DNA of 64,000 nt, taken from the NCBI GenBank assembly GCA_900239685.1, contig OENT01000036.1, forward strand, positions 62,001-126,000. The letters are read 5' to 3'. This DNA comes from Rotaria macrura. Its lineage: Eukaryota > Rotifera > Eurotatoria > Philodinida > Philodinidae. The position numbers and the translations under genes were made by a program. Under the pieces are notes generated by a model. The model worked only from the letters and a program-made list of their open reading frames with translations, ran no database searches and was not told the origin of the DNA. This document shows, piece after piece, positions 27,400 through 40,167 of this stretch (its first letter is position 1; each line of letters opens with the position of its first letter).

Positions 27400-27431
27400 C
27401 TGAAGAAGACATCTTCCATTGTCGAAACGTC
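27400..27431 (+). ncRNA. Hammerhead-like core, right arm
   Basis: On the plus strand: CTGAAGA, a four-pair stem GACA/TGTC with one mismatch inside, then GAAA-CG-TC, which places a GTC at the expected cleavage position. Stem I is weaker than in the left arm. Confidence 0.4.
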
Positions 27432-30400
27432 ATAATTGTATTTTATTTTATTTATTTGAATAAAAATAATTTAAGGACGAAGTAAACAGTAAACAATTCA
27501 CATTAAAAAAGAAAATATGAACTAGCTGCACTTTTTCAACCGTATATCGAGAAAGCAACGTGCGAAGATACTAATTTCAGCGTGATAATGTAATGTCACT
27601 ATGGAATCTACACTGTTCATTTCTTAGTCTTCAACACGAAGTTCATTTTCATAGAGAAGGTCAAAATGAATCGCTACCGGATTAATTGGTCTTTCAAACT
27701 TCGATACATAAAAACAAACGATGATTCTTTGAAGTAAGTGAGAATTTGTTTTTTTCAATACTTCTAAACTAATTGTGCAATCAACCAATGGTAAATACGA
27801 AATCAGACTATTATTCAAACAATTAATCAATAATCTCACATCGTAAAAAAAATATGAATAACACTAACGATTGGGCACTTTTTACTTTTCTCATCGGATT
27901 GATCGACATCGTACGTCATTTTGATTGAAGAGTAGAAGAAAACATCGATTTCAGATAAATTTTCGTATGTTTTCGAGAGAAAATGGTGCACCATTAATTT
28001 AGACGAAAGGATCGATTGGGTCAAATTTGTCTCTATGGAATGCCATTGTGACTGTGCAACGCTGTGTTCTTGCTTGGTAGCCTTAATCCAGTGCTCATGT
28101 CTGATATTGACGTGTATTGTAGTTTTGCATACCTATGAACTTGCTTGAGTGATCATAACCTCACGTTCCCACAATCTTGTAAATTATTTATGTTCTATCG
28201 ATCACTTTCAAGAATCTCCCTATCGACTGATTATGACAAAGAACTAATGAAAGCAAGTTGAAATCGTTTCCAAGACGCTATGATTGAAACTTATAAAGCA
28301 TATGCACATTACCATTGTTTCTATTGTTTACTGAAATATGAAATATCTCTTTATATTTACTTAAACTAATCAAATTATCCAATATACTAAGAACATCGCA
28401 GCATCCAATTCGCTGGTGAAAAGAAACTGAAGCACGCATTCACAGCTGCACACTTGTAATATCGTTGTTTCTGTCAAGTTACCACTGACATCTTGAAATA
28501 CTTCATTTTGATTGGTCTGATACTGGAGTAAATCTGTTTTTCCTGACTGGTGACTGTTTTGTAAATTTTGAGTGATAAAATCTGCTTATGGCTCTCATGG
28601 CAAGCACAGCTAGATTATAAATGACTCAATCTTATCTGTTTCGAGTATTTATTATGACGTAGAAGATATTGTCCTCTCACTTTACGTGTCTCCTTTCTGA
28701 TGAACTTGATCATATTAAAAAGGAAAGAAACGCATCGTCAAAGAATGCGTCATCGGCATGAGTAAATGGTTTTTGCTGACGCAGCACATTTTTATGGCAT
28801 CATTTGTTTTCTAAAATTATGAGTCTGATTTACTTTCATATCTAATGAAAATTTTGCCGTCTCAGAAAAAAAACCATAATGAAAACGTTTGACTATACTA
28901 TTGGGTATGTTTTGCTAATAACTTTTATTTTAAATTCATTCACTTCAGTTAATTTTCATTTAATAGTCATCTAAAATAAATGATAACTGTATGTTTGCGT
29001 GGAAAGTTTCCATATTCAATAATTCGTTTTATTTTTTACGTGTTATTTCATAGTCGAATTCATCATATTCTTAGATTCAACTATACGATAGACATCTACA
29101 AGGTAGAGCTAGGGTATGAAAAGTGTAGTGTAGAGTAGGGTCAGAATACTAGAAGCTTAAGGTTGGGTCAATGTTTCAAAATTTCTGCAGGCTAGGTTAT
29201 AGGATACGGAAAGTTGTGTCCTGTGTGGCTCTAATTATGACGAACTCGATTGTTATACGAAAGCAAAATTAAGTTTTATTAAAGAAGCACCATTATTAGA
29301 GTGATGTGGCAAATAGTCATTGATTAAGTGCACTGGCAGAATGTCTATCAGGAGTTACAGCTAGTTCAGCGATAAGTGAACGTATTCTCATTGGAAGTGG
29401 AGGAGTTTTAGGAAAAAATAAAATTTGAACGACGAGATAGATTGTTAATGATATTTTATTCCTGCGATTCTTTTAAAATATTTTATAATTTTACATTCAG
29501 TTTTCGTTGGAAATCAATAAAAATATGTTCGAACAGGGTGAAAAATGCAACCTGTTAACTTTCACCTAGCATAGAACATTCCAATGTAAAAAAGAACGAC
29601 CCGAAAATCTGATTTGAATCGATTTTTTTCTGATTAAAAATCACGTAATATGGTATGCTTTTAATCTGATGTATCGGCATATCTGCTTATAAAGCTAGGT
29701 AGGTATTGGTGTCAGATCTGAAAGAATACCAAGGATGAGTAAATATCTACGTTTACTATTTTTTAGAGTGAGGAGTCCGAAAAATAATTAAAAAAAGTTG
29801 ACATTGCTTGATTAAAACTGGAGAGAAACGCATTTTATAGACACGACGATTAAAATAAAAATAAAAATACAAGATCATAATCAGATTAAACTCAGACTTT
29901 TCAACCATTTTTTTCATCTAATGTGTATAGTAGGGTCCAAGATACGAATCATGTGTAGTCGAGTAGAATTAAGTCTATGAAAAATTCTCGTTCTGTAGGA
30001 CTCTCATTTACGATCAGTAATTGAAATGAACATATTAATCTTCGATTGGTCTTTCGTTTTGCAATATTTTATACATATACAATTGATTATTTAATAGTCA
30101 TATACGGTAGACATTATAATTCTATTTAAGCGACTTTTTTTTTCATACATCGAACAAATTTTCATCGCTCGTTGAATCGTTCGAATTTAAGCTGTGTAAT
30201 GTGATATCAGTGCATCATTCAAAAAATGTGAACTTTCCCATATGGCATGATTTCTCATCGAAGAAATACATTCTAAAATGTGTTATGTTCTGAAATAACA
30301 CAGTAGATTAGTTATAGCAGTTCAAACTGAATGAATATTATTGAATTCGTTTTCCCCCATAGCAATGATCGTGTTAGCAATTCTTTTGTTTGTCTTAAGC

Positions 30401-31083
30401 TTCCAAGATGAATGATGACTAAGACAAGTCATGCAAAAAATTGACTACTCGTAATTCAGGCAGTAGTAAAGTTTTCTACACGAAATTTTTCTTTTTCGAA
30501 TCATTCAGGTATTTCGTTAATAATTTGATACATATTCGAGAACAACATAAAATCTTTGAAAACCGATCCAAACTATCTATCTATCGATTGAATAGAACAA
30601 TATTTAAGGTCAGAAACACTCATTGTTCTGTAATACATTTGTAACATTATTATCACGATTCTATAGAACATTTCTGATAATCTAATGATAGTATAGGGAA
30701 AGTTCGAAGGATGATGATACAGAAAGTTCTGTCAAGATTATTCGTAATTTGCTTAATAGTTGATGCATGTTTTTATTATGAATATATTATTTACGAATCT
30801 AATCGGATTTTCCATCACTCTGAGATAACATTACGATAGTGTTTCTGAGTGTACAGTTGAATCGTAACGAAACAAATACTTACAACTGCATCAATTCCTT
30901 TTCAAATATAAAAACACACATGAATCAGAAAGAGAGAGATACTCGCAGTTTTGTTCATATGATAAAAAGTTCTAGCTACTAAATTATTGATAATGTAGAA
31001 CTCTTGAGAAAATCATGGCGACCTAGACAAATCTTAATTATTTAAGTAATCATCTATCCATGAAAAGTTTTAGATTTTAATTT

Positions 31084-31620
31084 ATGATCATGAGTACAGT
31101 AAAACATGACATCAGTGAGAACGATCAATTGGAAGAATCTCTGCCAGTATGTGTATTGAATCTATGATATTGACAGATATTATGAAAAGTATTTTTCCTT
31201 AAGATTAATGATCAACAAATTATGACGATGAGTGTAAAAGAATTAAATGCATTATTAAAATCAATGAAACCAAACGATGCAACCAATGTTAAACGTCGTC
31301 GACGTATTCTTAAAAATAAAGGTTATGCAGCAAGTAGTCGCCATCGACAAACATCGATGGTAGGTAATTTATCTGATGAACGAAGTCAATTAATGAAGCA
31401 GGTAGATAGAATTTTAAAGAAGAAAAGAAATAAACTCCGTGCCATATTTGTGTAAAAATAGATCTCTCAATTACAACATGAGAATGAAGCTTTATCACAA
31501 GAATTACGTGGTTGGAAACAACGATACTCTGATCTTCAACTATTAACATCACCACCAGTTGCAACAGTACCACAAAATACAACGACGAAATTAATGCATG
31601 TTAAAGAATCATCCGAATAA
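31084..31620 (+). CDS. Small Maf-like bZIP transcription factor
   Basis: Exons 31084..31146, 31204..31401 and 31462..31620 encode 139 residues, a little shorter than vertebrate MafF/G/K. Residues 28-50 match the extended homology region (TMSVKELNALLKS). The basic region follows (KRRRRILKNKGYAASSR), then a leucine zipper (about 70-110) with heptad leucines. A short Thr/Pro-rich tail follows, and no acidic transactivation domain is present, which is the small-Maf signature. Small Mafs bind MARE/ARE sites as homodimers or with CNC partners such as Nrf and control oxidative-stress genes in the nucleus. An in-frame stop just upstream supports the start; ATG at 31090 is an alternative. The basic-region Cys that is almost invariant in Mafs is Ser here. 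Confidence 0.88.
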
Positions 31621-34600
31621 AAGGAAGAAAGAAAAACACTGTTTAAAGTTCGATTATACATTTCTCTGTGATTTTGCAATAACTATTTTTTTTTCTCTTC
31701 CTATGTTTTAATTTGCCACTTAAAGAATTTTATTGAACGCACGCTATAGATAGAGACAGGTGCTGTTTTCCTGACTAACATGCAAATCGATCCATTTACT
31801 GATAAGTGTTTACATCGAACTCCGTTATTTGCCTACATAGATCTAAAGTCGATATATGATTGAATTGCAACTTTTTCGTACGCTCCACGGAAAAAATTGA
31901 AAGTGAATCTAAACCATTTTTGAGTAGTGCATTCTATTATATTCAATGCCTGTAGAGTATATAGTAACATTTTTTCAACACTGTATTGATTATTAATAGA
32001 GATATGAACTCTAAGAATTTGCGATTCTTCTATTAAAGGTGTGCGTAACTCGAAAATCGCACAAAATTCTTTTTTGATCTATTTTTACACGGTTTGATAG
32101 AGTTCAGTGAATTCTACAAGAATAACTATATTGAAAAATTTTAAACTCCTTTCATTGAAAGAAAGTTATATTCGTGTAAAACACTCAGAGAAGTGTTCGG
32201 TCGGTTAGACTCAGCATGAAAAACTGAATGTATAGATGTAGCTTTTAGTTTGGTTCCTATAAAATTGAAAATATCTGCAAAAAGTCGTTACTATTCTTTT
32301 TATTGAGTATAATTTAAATTTCTTCAAAATAGAATAGAATTAAGAGCTGAAATTCTTATCACTCATACAACCTTTTGTTGTACATGTACTCTGAAAATTT
32401 GAGGCAAATCGAGCTATTTAGTAAAGAGTTATTAACAATTCAATTTTCAAGCTGTCACTATAAAATGAGTACAAAGAACTTGTTTTCAAGAAGTCTTACT
32501 AGTTTTATCGACAAATAAATCTGATAAAACACATATTTTTCTAATCACTTTGTGTCTTAAAGAGTTGCCTTTCTTTTAGTAGAGTCTGCACATCACTAGC
32601 TTTTTCAATAGCAGAATAATAATCACGTTTCCGTCACAAGACACAAAAATAATGAAGTGTCGGTCAAATAGTGCGAATGTTATACGACGGAAAGAACAAA
32701 ACATTATATTCAACTCGTTGATATATTTCGATAGAGTATCGAACGCTGTACAAAAATTTTGAGTTACTTAATTTTCCTCTTGCTTTTCAATGGTCGAACA
32801 ATTCGTTTTTCTTCTCATGTGTTATTAAAAATGTGCATTTTGTCATCATATTTCTCTTATAACTCAGCATTGGTATGAGCGGCAGGGCTAAAACTTTGTA
32901 TGCCAGTGTGGTATATCAGGTGTCATAATGTTTAAAAAAACAATTGTTCGAATCGGTTCGGAGAAGTGAAAGTTGTTAGCGAAAGACTACTAAAACATGA
33001 ACGATACGAAAAAGTTGTAATTCACTGATATATAGATATATGTGCGTGTGTGTGTCTCATAACAAATAATTATTAAATCATTGATCTTTTTCATTTTGAC
33101 ATAATGGCAATATAAAAAAAGCTAACTGAATTGTTTTTGGTGGTGTAATCGATGTATAGTAACAACAACATCATTTGTAATCTCTTGCTTCTTAGCTTAT
33201 CAAAGTCTTAAGACAGAAAATTCTACTAATTTAAGTACCAACCAATATTCGATAGACATTTAGGATGGATGTGAGTGAAACTAAAGATGAAAACGTACGT
33301 GTCATTTAATATGACGAGCATAAGCTACTTGTAATAAATGCTCAACAAATAAATAATAGTTGAAAAAATTTAATAAATTATTCAAAACATCTGTATCAGA
33401 GACGTAAGCCCGATGCTAACACATCAGGATGAATTCCTTTTTTTCTGTTAATTTTCGATTTTGATTAGATATGTTATTGAAGTTACAGTTCTACTCTACC
33501 TCTGATAATCAATATTAAAGTGATGTTTCAGTTCTAAAGTAAGACCAGAACTTGTTGCTAGTCTTGGTGCTCAACAATTTTTACGAGTCTTTTTGTTCAA
33601 AAAACTTTGGATGTGCCATCTCAGTTATTTTTGATGCATAATAGTGATGTTTATTAATACTATCAACCTTTTTCATCCTTTCTTGTTCAACATAATCTGC
33701 GAATGTTCATTGTATCGCCCAAATTTGAAACTTTGAGCCTCACTCAAAAACCAATATTTATTCTTGATACTAGATGATTCTTCCTTGCTAGCCTTCTTTT
33801 GATTTCAGTTTCATGTCAGCTTTTGGTTCAGATAGAATGTACTTCAATGGACACGAAGAATATATTCACAATGGGAATACAGCCTACTAGAAACGTAATT
33901 CAAGTCTTTCTCATGCAACAGACGAGGATAAGAGTCGACTTTTTCAATTTCTATGATTTCTTTCTGACGGTATAGACCTTTTTTAATTCTACGGAACAGC
34001 ACTTATGCCATTAGAATTGATTGCAAAGCGTAATTTTTTCCGTTCACAAGACTCTATTGTGCATCCATCTGTTCATGTTTTGATTTTCTATTCTGTAGCA
34101 GAGTAGACAATTTCAACATGTGAATTAAGAACAGCTAAGCCTATGAGGGAAACAAATGTGAACAAATAAAAATAAATTTCGTACCTAGTGTGTAAATCTG
34201 TAAAATATTCAATATTCTATGTGATTCTGTTCTCTCAGAAGCCTTCAGGACAAATCAAGTCAGATTAGGTCAGACCACAGATCAAATAGATTATTTTTAT
34301 CTTGGTCTTACACTCTTATACGCCTGGACAAGCCACGCCAAAAGAAAAAGTGGCCTGCTTACATCTCTAATCTGTACTGCATTTGAAAGAAATTCCATCA
34401 CTAATCAAAACGATTATTCAAAACGTTTCTTGTATCATTTCAATCATAATTCAAATTTTATCCTAAATTATACTGCATAGCTATCATACTACATAATTCA
34501 GCTATTTCTTAAATTTAATCATTTTAAACAATCTCGAATAAACCATACTCAAGAGAATAATTGCCTTTTTACTATGAATTTTTCATGTATGTTTCCTTGA

Positions 34601-36297
34601 TCGAATTCATACGATGAATAATACAATTGGAGATAGCTTAGGAACCCATTCATTTAGCAGGAAAATCTGTAGAAGAAACAAATCGAATAAAATTCTGTAA
34701 AGAATACTAATTCGTACACGATTCTGCTAAAAATATGATATCGACAGCTAAACTCAATGAGAACCATATTAATGCTTGCAGATCAGAAGTCTGATTGAAA
34801 TTCTTTTCAAAAAACCATAGATGTGCAGTCCCAACTCAATAGTCAGAGTTAACTACGGCATTGACGCTTTTCTTCATTAGAGTTAAAACCGATTAAAAAC
34901 GAATGATTTTTCGAATTCCTGCTCAAATTCTATACATTTCATGATTTGTGACAAGAAAAGACAGAAATTCGATTGTCGAAGGACACATCAGATAAATAGA
35001 TATTCATTCTATCTATTCTAGATTTTTTGAATGGAACATTGTAAGGTTCTATTTGAAAAACTTATTCAAATATATATAAACATGTTATTCGTCGATGTTC
35101 ATTGCAAATTTATATTCAGACAACTTCAATCGAACAAGAGTTTGACTTTTTTAATAGGCAAAGTTCAATTTTAATTACAGTTAGATTTGGCGTTGGATCT
35201 AGTGAAGATACCAATATCTAGTGACAAAACATAAACCTAGGCGAAATTTCGTTTTCAATTGATACATAAATGTAGAAGAGAAAAGATAACTTCTGCTCTA
35301 TATGAGCAGAATTCGGATCCGTATTCGGTTGTCATGATTAAAATTCTTCATTCAATTATGTTGATATGTAGAGCGTGGAAAAAAGAGGCGAATATAAATG
35401 TGTGACGTACAGAAATCTTAAATTCTCTTTGGTAAGAATTCTTCCATCCCCTATTTAAACTGACAAGAGTAGAATATGTCATTTTTAATAACATAGAAAT
35501 CCAAAAATTGTGAACACAATTCGAGCAGATGATGAAAGATTGATTATATTTTTGGATCACTATCTCGTGTAAAATTTACCTCGTGAAATATAGTATTCTA
35601 TAGAGAACTTAGAAAATAAAATAAAAATTATAGTGTGCAAGAATGATTCAGTTTAAAAGAAACACATTAGTCCATAGAATTCTTTATTCTTCTGATGTTT
35701 TAGAGTAATTATTAATTCAGAATGATAATCATTGCAAACTTTGAAAAGAAACAGCGGCTATTTCGGATTTCGGTTTACTATTTGATTTTTGGCTCTTCAT
35801 TATTTTTATATGCAACCAGCTGATGAATAAACATTCCTGAAAAGAAAAATACGCATCACTATTACGAATCAATAACCGAAGATAGGTTTTAACATGCTCG
35901 ATACGAGTACTTCGTCAAGAGGAAAATTTCTGTTGGTGATTAGTGTTAAGGTAAGATCTAATTCTTCGTCAAGATTCAATGGATAATCAAACGACATGTG
36001 TATCGATACTAAATTTGATTTTCTATTCACAAAAACTTCATCATAATGAATAGAAAATATGGACCGGACTTTTGAATATGACACATCTGTTTATTCAATT
36101 ATATAATTAAACTAAAAGTAAATAATTTATTTGTAGGACAAAAATAAATACAAAATGACTTGTTTTTCTACAGCAAGACCGGATATCGATTTTAAATAAA
36201 ATTAAAACGGCTAACAAAGTCGAACTATTCACCAAAGAAACAAATAAATGTTTTATAATCAGCAAAATACAAATAATTTTGAAACAATGCGTTGAGA
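31621..36297. other. Gene-poor 4.7 kb region
   Basis: Nothing convincing is seen. A short GT repeat lies near 33041-33056. A two-part minus-strand ORF at 35778-36084 was considered and rejected. Composition is AT-rich throughout. Confidence 0.45.
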
Positions 36298-36691
36298 CTA
36301 GTCTTTCTTGCCAATTGATCGCATCCGTATTTCGAATTCTAGGAATTCTCGAAAACTTTTATCGTCGATATAATTTTTCAAAATATTGTCTATCACTTCG
36401 ATAGTTGCGCCAGGATAACGGCGTTCGATTTCTTCGACAAATGAAATCCATACACCTACAATAATATAGGAGAAAACTCATATACAGTTCTGTGGATGTA
36501 GAGTACAAGTAACAATAACGATATTGCCTGTACTTACAATTCCCACAACCACTCCTGCAACAAGTGGTAGGTGGTATTAAATCATTATTATTCCGATCCG
36601 AGGATGAAGTTGATTGCAATTGTCGGCATAGAGATCGTCTGACCAATTGCAAAGATTTTGTATTAAATATTCGTATGACATCATGGATCAT
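36298..36691 (-). CDS. OXLD1-like oxidoreductase-like domain protein
   Basis: Two exons, 36538..36691 and 36298..36455, encode 103 residues. The central motif PPTTCCRSGCGNCVW is the signature of the oxidoreductase-like domain family (OXLD1 in human), with four closely spaced cysteines likely to bind metal or form disulfides. The intron falls between Asn and the last Cys of this motif. The N-terminus (MIHDVIRIFNTKSLQLVRR) is basic and free of acidic residues apart from Asp4, compatible with mitochondrial targeting. The C-terminal half is helical and charged and ends IGKKD. The family is associated with mitochondria, but its biochemical role is poorly defined. The gene lies 157 bp downstream of the SLC25A42-like gene on the same strand. 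Confidence 0.85.
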
Positions 36692-36848
36692 CTGGAAATA
36701 ATCGTACTATCATTTTCAAAGAAAGAAAAAAACAAAATCATGTATTAATCCAAAAAAACAAGAGAGAAGAAAGTTGGTCTAATCCATGGATGAGAAAAGA
36801 GAAACAAAAAAAAATAGATAACAATAGAAATCATCTAAGGTTTCACTA

Positions 36849-38340
36849 TTATTTCTGAGTAAATAATGATGATCGACGGATTAGTCGTATTAATGTATCA
36901 AAGGTCATGAATGATACTCCAACGGAAATAGGCCCTTTCAACCAATTCATAGTGACGCCCTTATATAAACCACGCCTTATTCCTTCTTCTCGAATTATTT
37001 TACGTGCTGTTGCTAGACCTCCAAGAGATGCCTCGTTAGGTCTAATAACAGCAGCCGTTTGCAATCGACGTCGAATAACATCAAATGGATAAGATGCTGT
37101 TTGACCTACGAGACCAGCAAAAGCACCGAATAACATTCGCTCAGCTTTGTTTATTGGACGTTGAGAATCATAATCTATAATATAGAGTTGAAGCATTAGA
37201 ATTTCTCTTCATAATTTTCTTCTTACTTACCTATACGGATATTTTTCAAGGATTCATAAGTAAAAAAAACACAACCCGAGTAAGGTAATACACCAAATAA
37301 GGACAGAACTGCGCCACGATATAAAGCTGTAACGCCTTCATTTCGTAGAATACTTAGAAAGACAGAAAACAGATTACTGTACCTAAAAGTAGAAAACGTA
37401 AAAATGAACTATGAGAATAGAATCAATAACGAAAACTAATATTAAAATGTCGACGCTTTTTTTCCTAATTCATATCCTATATTTGCAATATCGTATTAAT
37501 ACATCCTCTCGAAGTGCAACGATACATGTAAGTGTATATGCAGCTAATTTAGTTCGTATTATTCAAAATCTAAGATTTAGAAATTATTCGCAAAAACATA
37601 ATACATACACTGATTTATTTGTCACAGCCATACGTGCTCTTGCTAAGTCAAGTGGATAAGTGATGGTTGCTGAGGTAACACCTGCTAATGAACCAGATAT
37701 AAATCGTCGACCAGGAGTTTTTCTGTGAATGAAAATGAATTATGTCATTACGGTTTTAAAAATCCTTTTCGAAAATGTCTTACTCATGTTTATCTGTGCC
37801 TAGAACACGTTTCCATTGTTCATGAGCTGTAAAATTAATAGCTGCTGAAGGAATAACACGAACTAAATTGGCCGAATTTCCACGGTACCAACTAAGAAAA
37901 CCTTCGTTTCTATATGATTCTCTTAAAAATTTAAAACAAAGATGATAACTGAATTTGGTATCCCTGACTTGAAGAAACAGAAATAAAAATATGAAAATTA
38001 ATACATAGAAAAAACTGTTAAATTGAGTTTACCTTGAAAATTGATTTTCGCTCGATCGAATGGTGCAATAATTGTTTTTGCCACAGCACCTAGAAAATAA
38101 ATAATTAGATGAAAACATCCTATTGATCAATGACTGTTCAATTTTATTCTTAAACAGTGTTAAACGTAAATGGAAGTATTTTTAGGTTAAACGGTTATAC
38201 CTGCACAAGCACCGGCAAATAATGAAGTAATGATTTTTTGTGGATTTGAGAGCTAGAAAAACAATGATAGAAAAACATTGAAATATAAGTTTATGCAAAA
38301 TATGAAAGCATACGTATGAGTGTTCATCTTGTCGACTCAT
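36849..38340 (-). CDS. SLC25A42: Mitochondrial carrier, SLC25A42-like (CoA/ADP transporter)
   Basis: Seven exons (38314..38340, 38201..38252, 38033..38089, 37784..37967, 37609..37722, 37231..37382 and 36849..37174) give 303 residues, the normal length of a mitochondrial carrier. All three repeats show the P-x-[DE]-x-x-[RK] signature: PFDRAK, PLDLAR and PFDVIR. Subfamily-level similarity to SLC25A42 is strong: [35 protein letters not shown] and [21 protein letters not shown]25A42 exchanges CoA and dephospho-CoA for adenine nucleotides across the inner membrane. The N-terminus (MSRQDEHSY) is short, with no presequence, as usual for carriers. The gene is divergent from the first EamA transporter gene, with 594 bp between their start codons. 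Confidence 0.92.
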
Positions 38341-38934
38341 GATCTGTATGGAAATTATTCATCGTACTTTGAAGTAAGAGACATTGACCACTGAATTTTT
38401 CACAATAATAGAGAAAAATGAATGATCGTGAGGAAAAATACGGTGATATTCACCGGATAAGAGTCATATATTTATATGTATATATATATATATCTAGAAA
38501 ATAATTCAATTTAAAATTATATGAACATTTTTGAGTTAAAGAAATGTCATATTGTCGATTATAATTAGAACTGTTATTATTTTATGATAAATATGATGGT
38601 AATTACAATAAAAATTACCATAGTACATTATTCATGTATACAATTTAACATTTACAATAGAAATCAATTAATAACCTATGAGATGTCGTTACAATAATGA
38701 TTGGAGCTATTGAGTGCCATTCAAGTAAGTATTAGTTGATTTTTTGCTATTTAAATTGATATTTACAACATCATTGTTTGTTATTTGACATGGACTAGAT
38801 TCATTTACTTCTGTCCAATGTTGGTTATGAGTACATCTCAATTATTTTCTCTTATTCTTATGATCGTTAAAGTATAAAGGTAAAGTCACTGAATACGAAT
38901 TTGTATACATACATAATCTTACATAAGACAACAC
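38341..38934. promoter_or_regulatory. Shared divergent intergenic region (SLC25A42-like / EamA gene 1)
   Basis: 594 bp between two divergent start codons, very AT-rich, with a TA repeat near 38477-38493. It presumably contains both promoters. No specific element is identifiable. Confidence 0.4.
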
Positions 38935-40167
38935 ATGCAAATGGACATGAGAGGCCGAGATAGTTTGAAAGAGTCAACTGCTCCATCGGTACAAGAAACA
39001 AACGCAGCTCTCAATCCACTAACACAAGCATTCGCTGACGAAGATTGCGATTCGGACTACTGTAGTCCACGATCGACGACGATTTACACTCCAGTTATTA
39101 CCATTATATCGGAGAAAAATAACCGCATTGTTGATTCAAATGAAAAAACTAGTTATTTCAATAAATTCATTCATTATATAGAAGCATCATCTGGTATTCT
39201 ATATTCATTAATGGCATCGTTATTATTTACATGTTCAAATTTTATGATACAACAACTAAATGTTGTTTTATTAGATGTATTTCTCACTCGATTTTTCTTT
39301 CAGGGAATAATATCATTTGGATTTATAACTTACAAAGGTTATCATCCATTTTCGAATTATAATGCTTTACTAATATTTATTAGATCTCTTATCGCTGCTA
39401 CAGGTAGTGTTTGTTTTTATCTTGGCCTCAAATTTCTACCTCTATCTGATTTAATGACATTACGATATACACAAGTTGTATGGACAGCTCTTCTTGCATT
39501 AGCTATATTTCGTGAACGTCTTACGATACCAATCATCGCAGCAAGTCTATTAACGCTCATGGGTGTAATTGGTGTTACTCAACCATCATTTATTTTTTCG
39601 AAAACAACAATTTTTAATGAAACATTACAAATATCATTAACCAAAAATAATCAAGAACGTCAATGGGGCATAATTTTTGCACTTTTATGTGCGTTTTCTA
39701 TATCGATGGCTATTGTATTAAATAAAAAACTAATTGAAAAACATGTTCGACAAAGTATTATTTTATTTCATTTTATTTTAACAACATTTACGGTTTTATT
39801 AATAATGCAAATATACTATTGGAGATATTCGAAAACTAATAATGAAAAATTTGATATAAAAAAGAATTATTTAACCAAAAATTTCTTATATGCAACTATA
39901 CTAGCCACATTACAACTTATTCCGATGGTTTTAGCGCAAAAATCAATTAAACGTGAACATCCATCTGTTGTTACCGTTGTTCAAGCATCGGACATACTTT
40001 TTGCAACAATATTACAAAATATATTTTCCAACGTTAAATCAAATGTGATTACATTAATTGGTTCAACACTTGTTCTAACAAGTATTATTATTGTTGGTGG
40101 TCATAAATTTTGGAAAGATCGACAACATCGTATTTATCTTGCGGGGCAAATAGAAGAAAAGCACTGA
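38935..40167 (+). CDS. EamA-family membrane transporter (SLC35G-like), copy 1
   Basis: An intronless gene of 410 residues. After a hydrophilic N-terminus of about 80 residues come two EamA (drug/metabolite transporter) repeats, about 83-215 and 243-395, each with around five hydrophobic segments. Typical motifs are FTRFF-like LTRFFFQ, the LRYTQVVWTALLALAIFRERL block closing repeat 1, and EHPSVVTVVQASDI in repeat 2. It resembles SLC35G and other eukaryotic EamA proteins, integral membrane carriers whose substrates are mostly unknown. The C-terminus GGHKFWKDRQ is shared with the second copy downstream. The first ATG of the open frame was taken as the start. Confidence 0.85.
   Translation: MQMDMRGRDSLKESTAPSVQETNAALNPLTQAFADEDCDSDYCSPRSTTIYTPVITIISEKNNRIVDSNEKTSYFNKFIHYIEASSGILYSLMASLLFTCSNFMIQQLNVVLLDVFLTRFFFQGIISFGFITYKGYHPFSNYNALLIFIRSLIAATGSVCFYLGLKFLPLSDLMTLRYTQVVWTALLALAIFRERLTIPIIAASLLTLMGVIGVTQPSFIFSKTTIFNETLQISLTKNNQERQWGIIFALLCAFSISMAIVLNKKLIEKHVRQSIILFHFILTTFTVLLIMQIYYWRYSKTNNEKFDIKKNYLTKNFLYATILATLQLIPMVLAQKSIKREHPSVVTVVQASDILFATILQNIFSNVKSNVITLIGSTLVLTSIIIVGGHKFWKDRQHRIYLAGQIEEKH

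Larger units (their letters stand above)
27134..27469. mobile_element. Foldback element with hammerhead-like arms, 336 bp
   Basis: Inverted arms of about 110 bp begin TTATTTTTATTCAAATAAAT and continue, with scattered mismatches, to a short centre. A second inner inverted motif flanks the centre (ATAGTATGATAG and CTATCATACTAT). Each arm, read outward from the centre, carries CTGAAGA, then a short stem, then GAAA and an ATC or GTC. This order matches the minimal hammerhead ribozymes described in Penelope-like element repeats. No ORF is present. It could be a non-autonomous foldback or an inverted pair of Penelope-type terminal repeats. Confidence 0.65.
24746..31083. other. Gene-poor 6.3 kb region
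   Basis: Apart from the foldback element at 27134-27469 and a GC-richer island near 26.9-27.0 kb, I recognise no exon, RNA gene or transposon protein. ORFs here are under 80 codons, lack family motifs and lack matching splice contexts. Confidence 0.5.

Noticed and set aside
27624..28024. Adjacent minus-strand ORFs of 60-70 codons
   Set aside because: They lie in different frames with no good splice sites linking them and have no recognisable motif.
29100..29240. G-rich stretch with several TAGGGT-like words, considered as telomeric
   Set aside because: The words are irregularly spaced, there is no true tandem array, and the string does not match the TGTGGG-type telomere reported for bdelloids.
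35778..36084. Two-part minus-strand ORF joining into about 90 residues and ending EEPKIK
   Set aside because: It needs a 40 bp intron with a poor donor (GTTATT), has no ATG or upstream exon in frame before the OXLD1-like gene, and matches no family I know.
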